NCBI GenBank assembly: GCA_027486495.1
Contig: JAIXOZ010000167.1
Coordinates: forward strand, 1-38,764
DNA: 38,764 nucleotides
Source of the DNA: Comamonadaceae bacterium
GTDB lineage: Bacteria > Pseudomonadota > Gammaproteobacteria > Burkholderiales > Burkholderiaceae_C
Direction of reading: 5' to 3'
In this document: piece after piece, positions 33,172 to 38,764 of the stretch
Layout: each line of letters begins with the position of its first letter
How positions within the stretch are numbered: the stretch's first letter is position 1
The notes under the pieces: model-generated
What the model saw: the letters and a program-made list of their open reading frames with translations, nothing else
The model's database searches: none
Told to the model about the DNA's origin: nothing
Position numbers and translations under genes: made by a program

Positions 33172-34311
33172 ATGCAACACATCGAGCTTTCTTACCAATG
33201 GGCAACCCCGGGCACTGAGTCGGTGCGCAACCGCCAAAGTCCGCTGCGCAACCCGCTCATGGATTTGTTGCAAGCGGTGCGCGACGCCGGGTCGATTGGC
33301 GGGGCTGCCAAGGCCATGGGCTTGTCTTACCGCCATGTCTGGGGGGAACTCAAGCGCTGGGAGCAAAGTTTGGGTCAATCCCTGATTCTTTGGGAAAAGG
33401 GCCAGGCGGCCCGACTCACCGGTTTTGCCGACAAGTTGCTCTGGGCAGAGCGCCAGGCGCAGGCGCGTTTGTTGCCGCAAATCAGTGCGCTGCACGCCGA
33501 TCTGGAAAAAACATTTGCGGTGGCATTTGACCCCGCGCACCTGGCCCTGCCGGTCTTTGCCAGTCATGACGCGGCCATGGACTTGCTGCGCGAAGAGGCC
33601 GCTGCCACAGCCTTGCATCTGGATTTGCGCTTTTGCGGCAGTGTGGACGCGATTCGCGCCTTGAATGAGGGCCGATGCCATGTGGCGGGTTTCCATGCCC
33701 CTTGGCAACCCGACGCCAAATCTTTGGTCGCCCGCACCTACAAGCCCTTGCTCAAAACGGGTCAGCACAAATTGATCGGTTTTGCCCAACGCGCGCAAGG
33801 GCTGATGGTCGCCAAGGGGAACCCCTTGGGCTTGCAGGATTGGGCCGATCTGTTCCAAGCGGGTGTGCGTTTTGTCAACCGCAGCCCCGGTACCGGCACC
33901 CGTTTGTTGCTGGACCAGTGTTTGGAAGAAAGAGGCCTTCAGGCCTCGGCTCTCCAGGGTTATGCGCATGAAGAAAATTCCCACGCCGCCGTAGCGGCCT
34001 GCATTGCCGCAGGTCAGGCCAATGTGGGCTTGGGCATCGCCCACGCCGCCCTTGCCCATGGCCTCGATTTTGTGCCCTTGCACCAAGAGCATTATTGGCT
34101 GGTGTGCTTGGCTTCGGCACTCGACACCCCACCGGTCGTGCAACTGCGCCGCTTGTTGGTCGATGCGGCTTGGCAAGCCAGGCTGCAGAGTCTGGGCGGC
34201 TACAGCCCGACACCCCAGACGGGTCAGGTGCAATCCTTACGCAGCATGTTGCCGTGGTGGCAATTCAGGTCTTCACGGCCCGGCGCAGCCGCTTCGACGG
34301 TAATGGATTAA
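33172..34311 (+). CDS. ModE-like HTH regulator with periplasmic-binding-protein-like domain
   Basis: This 379-residue protein has a ModE/LysR-type winged helix at the N-terminus (about 20-85: NPLMDLLQAVRDAGSIGGAA, LSYRHVWGELKRWEQ) fused to a periplasmic-binding-protein-like ligand domain that includes GFAQRAQGLMVAKGNPLG and VNRSPGTGTRLLLDQ. This architecture is known from molybdate/tungstate-related regulators. It probably senses an oxyanion or cofactor and controls the tup genes 2.6 kb downstream. ATG 33172 avoids running through the terminator, which the earlier in-frame start at 33094 would do. Confidence 0.8.
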   Translation: MQHIELSYQWATPGTESVRNRQSPLRNPLMDLLQAVRDAGSIGGAAKAMGLSYRHVWGELKRWEQSLGQSLILWEKGQAARLTGFADKLLWAERQAQARLLPQISALHADLEKTFAVAFDPAHLALPVFASHDAAMDLLREEAAATALHLDLRFCGSVDAIRALNEGRCHVAGFHAPWQPDAKSLVARTYKPLLKTGQHKLIGFAQRAQGLMVAKGNPLGLQDWADLFQAGVRFVNRSPGTGTRLLLDQCLEERGLQASALQGYAHEENSHAAVAACIAAGQANVGLGIAHAALAHGLDFVPLHQEHYWLVCLASALDTPPVVQLRRLLVDAAWQARLQSLGGYSPTPQTGQVQSLRSMLPWWQFRSSRPGAAASTVMD

Positions 34312-34424
34312 CCGGTTGAGCTGCTTTCACACTGAGCATCAAAAAAATCAACTTGAGTTTTTGGGGTTTGATCCCGCAACCCGCCAACACAGACTTACAA
34401 TCGCGCAAGTTTTTTGGAGTTCAG

Positions 34425-35024
34425 ATGTCATCTTTATTGAAACTATCAGGCGGCATTGACCGTTTGAACAAGGCGGTGGGCAAGTTCACCACCTGGCTGA
34501 TTTTGATTGTGACGATCATCAGCGCTGGTAATGCCATTGTCCGCAAAGCCTTCAATGTCAGCTCAAACGGTCTGCTGGAAATCCAGTGGTACCTGTTTGC
34601 AGCCGTGTTCTTGTTGGGCGCTGGCTATGGCTTTCTTAAAAATGCGCACGTACGCATTGACTTTATTTCGTCCATGTTAACGGCGCGAGCCCGCAACTGG
34701 ATCGATGTGGGAGGCATTGTGTTGGCCCTGTTCCCGTTTTGTTTCTTGTGCATTTACCTGTCTTGGCCTTTGTTCATGCAGGCTTACATCAGCGGCGAAA
34801 TGTCTTCCAACGCAGGCGGCCTGATCCGCTGGCCGGTTTACGCCCTGGTGCCCCTGGGTTTTGGTTTGTTGATGTTGCAAGGCGTGTCCGAGTTGATCAA
34901 GCGTCTTTCTTTCTTGACCGGTTCGGGTGAAGACCCCCTGTCTTCTGAAGACACCATGTCAGACGAAGAAAAAGAACTGCTGGAACTTGAAAAAATCGCG
35001 CAGCAAGCGCAGGGAGCACGTTGA
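34425..35024 (+). CDS. dctQ: TRAP transporter small permease (DctQ family)
   Basis: This is a 199-residue membrane protein with four helices. The pattern LEIQWYLFAAVFLLGAGYGFLKNAHVRIDF is typical of DctQ. The C-terminus (about 165-199) is a charged, acidic tail rich in Asp and Glu (EDTMSDEEKELLELEK). GGAG lies 5 bp before ATG 34425. The stop overlaps the DctM start (TGATG), so the subunits are co-translated. Confidence 0.92.
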   Translation: MSSLLKLSGGIDRLNKAVGKFTTWLILIVTIISAGNAIVRKAFNVSSNGLLEIQWYLFAAVFLLGAGYGFLKNAHVRIDFISSMLTARARNWIDVGGIVLALFPFCFLCIYLSWPLFMQAYISGEMSSNAGGLIRWPVYALVPLGFGLLMLQGVSELIKRLSFLTGSGEDPLSSEDTMSDEEKELLELEKIAQQAQGAR

Positions 35025-36823
35025 TGGAAGCGACTTTTTTGGCACAGAACTTTGTGCCCATCATGTTTGCCGGCTTGTTTGTGCTGCTGCTGACCGGTTT
35101 TCCGGTGGCTTTTGCGCTGGCAGCTTGCGGTTTGGGCTTTGGCTTCATCGGCATGGAGGCTGGGCTGTTTCCGCCCTCCTTGTTCCAGGCCTTGCCGCTG
35201 CGCATTTTCGGCATCATGCAAAACGACACCCTGCTGGCCATTCCGTTTTTCACCTTCATGGGCATCATCTTGCAAAAATCCGGCATGGCCGAGGACTTGC
35301 TTGAGACGGTGGGCCAGGTGTTTGGCCCCGTGCGTGGTGGCGTGGCCATCGCGGTGATTTTGGTGGGTGCCTTGCTGGCGGCTACCACCGGTGTGGTTGC
35401 TGCGGCCGTGATTTCCATGGGCTTGATCTCTCTGCCCATCATGCTGCGCTACGGTTACAGCCGTGTCATTGCCACCGGCACCATCACAGCTTCGGGCACC
35501 TTGGCGCAAGCCATCCCGCCTTCCTTGGTGTTGATCGTGTTGGCCGACCAATTGGGCCGTTCAGTGGGCGACATGTACGCCGGTGCTTTGGTGCCCGGCC
35601 TGATGTTGGTGGGCCTTTACATCTTGTTCATCGTGGTGGTGGCCATTTTCAAGCCGGCCATGGTGCCGGCCTTGCCGCCCGAAGCCCGCATCTACCGCGA
35701 GGCCAATGGCAAATCTGGCCACGTGTCCTTGATGTTCCTGTTGATCGTTTGCACGGTGGTCGGTTTTTCATGGGCTTCGTCCCACGATGCCATCATGACC
35801 GCTTGGCTCGACCGCACGCAAGAGTCTCCCGGCGATGAAATGGTCATCATGTCCTTGACCGTTGCATCCCTCGTGGCGTTGGCCTTGGCCATCGTGAACC
35901 GGATCACCGGCATGGGCTTGCTGTCGCGTTTGGCCGAGCAAGTGACCTTTGTGCTGATGCCACCCCTGATCCTGATCTTTTTGGTGTTGGGCACCATCTT
36001 CTTGGGGGTGGCGACACCCACTGAAGGCGGCGCGATGGGCGCTTTGGGTGCTTTGATCCTGGCCTTGAGCAGAAAGCGCCTGGATAAAAAGCTGATGAAC
36101 CAAGCCCTTGAAAACACAGCCAAACTGGCCTCGTTTGTGCTGTTCATTCTGATCGGCTCCACCGTCTTCAGCTTCACCTTCAATGCGGCCGATGGCCACA
36201 TCTGGGTGGAACACCTGTTCTTGGACATGCCCGGTGGCGCGATCGGTTTCTTGATCGTCGTGAACATCCTGATTTTCATCTTGGGTTGTTTCATCGATTT
36301 CTTTGAAATCGCCTTCATCGTGATCCCGATCTTGGCCCCCGTGGCCGAGAAGATCCTGCCCGGTTTGGTGCCTGGCATGACCGCCGACCAAGCCATGATC
36401 TGGTTTGGGGTGATCGTGGCGATGAACCTGCAGACCTCGTTCTTGACGCCGCCGTTTGGATTTGCACTGTTCTATTTGCGCAGCGTGGCGCCCAAGAACG
36501 ATTACAAGGACCGGATCACGGGGGAGAACATTCCCTCGGTGAAGACCTCTGAAATCTACAAAGGCTCGATCGCTTTCATTGTTTTGCAGTTGATCATGGT
36601 GGCGGCCATCATCGTCTTCCCCAGCCTGGTGACAGGCGGTCTCAAGGAGGGTGTCAAGATCGACGCCGATGCTGCGTTTGAGCAAATGCTCGACCAAGCA
36701 GGGGAAGAGACTGGCAAGGACGACGAAGTGAACATGGACGACATGAAGCCTCCGACAGATGAGTCGGCTGAACAGGACCCCGCCAAGGCCTTGGAAGCCG
36801 ATATGAAGGCGAGCAAGAAGTAA
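35024..36823 (+). CDS. dctM: TRAP transporter large permease (DctM family), extended
   Basis: This 599-residue membrane protein forms the transport channel. Typical segments are GFPVAFALAACGLGFGFIG, LLAATTGVVAAAVISMGL and, near the end, CFIDFFEIAFIVIPILAP. Many DctM proteins have about 430-460 residues; here a long central insertion plus a charged C-terminal tail (about 545-599, many Asp, Glu, Lys) add roughly 150. I start at ATG 35024, not the TTG at 35021. The substrate is presumably the carboxylate bound by the upstream DctP. Confidence 0.92.
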   Translation: MEATFLAQNFVPIMFAGLFVLLLTGFPVAFALAACGLGFGFIGMEAGLFPPSLFQALPLRIFGIMQNDTLLAIPFFTFMGIILQKSGMAEDLLETVGQVFGPVRGGVAIAVILVGALLAATTGVVAAAVISMGLISLPIMLRYGYSRVIATGTITASGTLAQAIPPSLVLIVLADQLGRSVGDMYAGALVPGLMLVGLYILFIVVVAIFKPAMVPALPPEARIYREANGKSGHVSLMFLLIVCTVVGFSWASSHDAIMTAWLDRTQESPGDEMVIMSLTVASLVALALAIVNRITGMGLLSRLAEQVTFVLMPPLILIFLVLGTIFLGVATPTEGGAMGALGALILALSRKRLDKKLMNQALENTAKLASFVLFILIGSTVFSFTFNAADGHIWVEHLFLDMPGGAIGFLIVVNILIFILGCFIDFFEIAFIVIPILAPVAEKILPGLVPGMTADQAMIWFGVIVAMNLQTSFLTPPFGFALFYLRSVAPKNDYKDRITGENIPSVKTSEIYKGSIAFIVLQLIMVAAIIVFPSLVTGGLKEGVKIDADAAFEQMLDQAGEETGKDDEVNMDDMKPPTDESAEQDPAKALEADMKASKK

Positions 36824-36844
36824 ATTTTTGTCGTCCCACGAGGA

Positions 36845-36866
36845 GCCCGGTTCGCCGGGCTTTTTT
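36845..36866 (+). terminator. rho-independent terminator after dctM
   Basis: GCCCGG / CCGGGC with a TTCG loop is followed by six T. It separates the TRAP permease genes from the tup operon. Confidence 0.9.
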
Positions 36867-36878
36867 CATGGTGCTGGC

Positions 36879-36898
36879 CTATGCAAACTTATTCATAG
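36879..36898. promoter_or_regulatory. inverted repeat CTATG-N10-CATAG upstream of tupB
   Basis: CTATG (36879-36883) and CATAG (36894-36898) form an inverted repeat in the leader of tupB. The 9-mer ATGCAAACT (36881-36889) is also present at 33156-33164, just before the ModE-like regulator gene. It may be a binding site for that regulator. Confidence 0.35.
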
Positions 36899-36952
36899 TG
36901 GACACCCCTCATGCCTTGGCGGGTGCTTGTGCCGTAGCATCCACAACGCTTT

Positions 36953-37696
36953 ATGAACACCTTCTCCGACAGCGTCCTGACGGCGCTGAACCTCGTCATT
37001 TCTTTGGATCCTGCCCTGTGGGTGGTCGTCACCCGGTCTTTGGCCGTGAGTGCCACGGCCTGCCTGCTGGCCTATGGCGTGGGCGTGGCGCTGGGGGCCT
37101 GGTTGGCGGTGTCGCGTTTTCGTGGCCGGGGTGTTGTTTTGGTGGGCCTGAACACCTTGCTGGCGCTGCCCTCGGTGGTGGTGGGGCTGGTGGTGTATTT
37201 GCTTCTGTCGCGCACCGGGCCTTTGGGCTTTTTGGGCTGGATGTTCAGCTTCAAGGCCATGGTGCTGGCCCAGTTCATTCTGGTGGTGCCGGTGGTGGCC
37301 GCGCTCACACGGCAAGTGGTCGAAGATGTGGAGCGCCAGCATGGCGAACAATGGGCCTCGCTGGGCGCGGGCCCTTGGCTGCGCAGCTTGTTGTTGGCTT
37401 GGGATGAACGCCTGGCTTTGTTGACGATTGCCGTGACGGCGTTTGGCCGCGCCATCTCTGAGGTGGGTGCGGTCATGATCGTGGGCGGTAACATCGACGG
37501 CTTCACCCGGGTCATGACCACGGCCATTGCCTTGGAAACCAGCAAGGGCGACTTGCCGCTGGCGCTGGGGCTGGGCATGGTCTTGCTCGCGGTGGTGCTG
37601 CTGCTCAATGCGCTGGTGGCGGGCCTGCGGCGCTGGGGCGAGGCACGCCATGCGCGGCCAGCGGCGGCCAATGGTCTGGTGGGTGCGCAGCCATGA
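36953..37696 (+). CDS. tupB: tungstate ABC transporter permease TupB
   Basis: This is a 247-residue inner-membrane permease, about five to six helices. The EAA-type region and AFGRAISEVGAVMIVGGNIDGFTRVM are diagnostic of TupB/WtpB-like oxyanion permeases. It exports no signal itself; it is the core of a high-affinity tungstate (or molybdate) importer. Its stop overlaps tupC by 4 bp (ATGA). No clear Shine-Dalgarno precedes the ATG. Confidence 0.93.
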   Translation: MNTFSDSVLTALNLVISLDPALWVVVTRSLAVSATACLLAYGVGVALGAWLAVSRFRGRGVVLVGLNTLLALPSVVVGLVVYLLLSRTGPLGFLGWMFSFKAMVLAQFILVVPVVAALTRQVVEDVERQHGEQWASLGAGPWLRSLLLAWDERLALLTIAVTAFGRAISEVGAVMIVGGNIDGFTRVMTTAIALETSKGDLPLALGLGMVLLAVVLLLNALVAGLRRWGEARHARPAAANGLVGAQP

Positions 37697-38421
37697 GCGC
37701 CGTGCAGATCACGCTGGACGCGGTGAGTGTCCAGCTGGGGGCGCAACAGGCCTTGAAGGGCGTGAGCTTGCGCATTGAGGCGGGTGAACGCGTGGCGCTG
37801 GTGGGCGCCAATGGCTCGGGCAAAAGCAGCTTGCTGCGCACCTTGCATGGCTTGGTGCCGCCCACACAAGGGCAGGTGACTCAAGCGCCGGGTGTGCGTC
37901 AGGCCATGCTGTTCCAAAGGCCGCACATGCTGCGCCTGTCGGCCCTGAACAATGTGGCGCTGGGGGTGTGGCTGGACCGTTCGCTGGCTTTGAATTGGCG
38001 CGCCTCGAAGGCCTTGGCTCTGCAGGCTTTGCAGCGTGTGGGCCTGCAGTCTGTGGCGCAGCAAAACGGTCGCCAGTTGTCGGGTGGGCAGCAGCAGCGC
38101 CTGGCCTTGGCCCGCGCCTGGGCGCGGCAGCCCGATGTGTTGCTGCTGGATGAACCCACGGCCAGCCTGGACCCGCACGCCAAACGTGAGGTGGAGGCTT
38201 TGATGGCCGACTTTGCGGCAGGCCCAGCGCCCGACAAGCCTTTGACCTTGGTCTGGGCCAGCCACAACTTGGGTCAGGTCAAGCGCCTGGCCACCCGCGT
38301 GATTTATTTGGAGTTCGGTCGCGTTTTGGCCGATCTGCCTGTTTCTGATTTTTTCAACCCCATCTTGCTCGCCGAGCGCAGCCCGGCAGCCCACGCTTTT
38401 GTTCAAGGAGAACTTTCATGA
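37693..38421 (+). CDS. tupC: tungstate ABC transporter ATP-binding protein TupC
   Basis: This 242-residue ATPase has Walker A GANGSGKSS (38-46), signature [16 protein letters not shown], Walker B VLLLDEPTASLD, and the H-loop in VWASHN. It energises TupB. It overlaps both neighbours by 4 bp, so tupB-tupC-tupA form one operon. Compared with the common order tupA-tupB-tupC, here the binding protein comes last. Confidence 0.93.
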   Translation: MSAVQITLDAVSVQLGAQQALKGVSLRIEAGERVALVGANGSGKSSLLRTLHGLVPPTQGQVTQAPGVRQAMLFQRPHMLRLSALNNVALGVWLDRSLALNWRASKALALQALQRVGLQSVAQQNGRQLSGGQQQRLALARAWARQPDVLLLDEPTASLDPHAKREVEALMADFAAGPAPDKPLTLVWASHNLGQVKRLATRVIYLEFGRVLADLPVSDFFNPILLAERSPAAHAFVQGELS

Positions 38422-38764
38422 CCTTTCAAACTTTCACCCGTCGCGCTTTGGTGTGCGCTGTTTTGGCCACCACCTCGGTGTGGGCACAAGCCCAATCCAT
38501 CGTGATGTCGTCGACCACGTCCACCGAGCAATCGGGCTTGTTCGCGCACTTGTTGCCTGCCTTCAAAAAAGCCAGTGGGCTCGATGTGAAGGTGGTGGCC
38601 TTGGGTACAGGCCAAGCGCTGGACATGGCGCGCCGGGGTGACGCCGACGTGGTGTTTGTGCACGACCAAGTGGCTGAAGAAAAGTTTGTGGCCGATGGCT
38701 TTGGCATCAAGCGCTTGCCTGTGATGTACAACGACTTTGTGTTGATTGGCCCCAAGGCTGACCC
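38418..38764 (+). CDS. tupA: tungstate-binding periplasmic protein TupA, 5' part
   Basis: The frame runs from ATG 38418 to the window end, about 115 residues of a ~270-residue family. After a signal peptide (TRRALVCAVLATTSVWAQA) it shows SSTTSTEQSGLFAHLLPAF, VVALGTGQALDMARRGDADV and VFVHDQVAEEKFVADGF, the hallmark TupA/ModA-like oxyanion-binding sequence. AAGGAG lies 6 bp before the start. It is truncated only by the window edge. Confidence 0.93.
   Translation, partial: MTFQTFTRRALVCAVLATTSVWAQAQSIVMSSTTSTEQSGLFAHLLPAFKKASGLDVKVVALGTGQALDMARRGDADVVFVHDQVAEEKFVADGFGIKRLPVMYNDFVLIGPKAD

Overview
The window looks like chromosomal DNA of a free-living betaproteobacterium, most likely Burkholderiales/Comamonadaceae (a Limnohabitans-, Rhodoferax- or Polaromonas-like freshwater relative). 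This is an inference from protein flavour, from many periplasmic binding proteins (PhnD, TRAP DctP, TupA), from the xseB-ispA-dxs order and from the moderately high GC; no rRNA or other marker gene is present. I see no tRNA, rRNA, CRISPR array, phage or intact insertion sequence.

Layout. 0-4.1 kb: the end of a phosphonate locus, with the C-terminus of a PhnZ-like HD-domain oxygenase followed by the transporter genes phnC-phnD-phnE-phnE. 4.1-5.1 kb: a convergent CDKN3/KAP-like phosphatase and a decayed 3' fragment of aconitase B (acnB) with a terminator. 5.1-7.8 kb (minus): a hypothetical membrane-anchored protein and a small membrane protein-motA-motB flagellar stator operon. 7.8-9.2 kb: a FemAB/GNAT-like acyltransferase and an adhesin-E-like envelope protein. 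9.2-9.6 kb: no gene recognised. 9.6-12.1 kb (minus): a tightly packed trio of saccharopine-dehydrogenase-like protein, an SDR lacking the catalytic Tyr, and a 2-hydroxychromene-2-carboxylate isomerase-like protein. 12.3-13.3 kb: a scar zone with an internally deleted VOC gene, an NAD(P)-binding protein and a second, internally deleted acnB fragment. 13.3-18.8 kb: secreted alpha/beta hydrolase, MBL-fold hydrolase, aldo/keto reductase, a Phd-PIN toxin-antitoxin pair and an FAD monooxygenase. 18.8-25.6 kb: REP element, MltB-like lytic transglycosylase, a two-subunit molybdenum hydroxylase, GST, dienelactone hydrolase and a ZIP metal transporter. 25.6-28.5 kb (minus): a Rieske oxygenase-EamA transporter-sulfurtransferase operon. 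28.8-31.8 kb: xseB-ispA-dxs (isoprenoid precursors). 32.0-38.8 kb: a TRAP transporter (DctP, DctQ, DctM) interleaved with a ModE-like/periplasmic-binding-protein-like regulator and followed by tungstate transporter genes tupB-tupC-tupA (tupA is cut by the window end).

How it fits together. The phn genes import phosphonate, and the HD oxygenase cleaves the C-P bond after hydroxylation by a partner that is probably just upstream of the window. The tup genes and the ModE-like regulator probably form a tungstate/molybdate uptake module that has been split by TRAP permease genes. The molybdenum hydroxylase at 20-23 kb is a potential consumer of such oxyanions.

Most notable: two separate acnB 3' remnants 8 kb apart. 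One has two small deletions that cancel in frame. The other has a 57-codon in-frame deletion whose endpoints match an 8-bp direct repeat still visible in the first. Next in interest are the TRAP/tup interleaving with a shared upstream 9-mer and the three-gene redox trio with a Tyr-less SDR. I did not find a system that I can claim with confidence to be wholly new.
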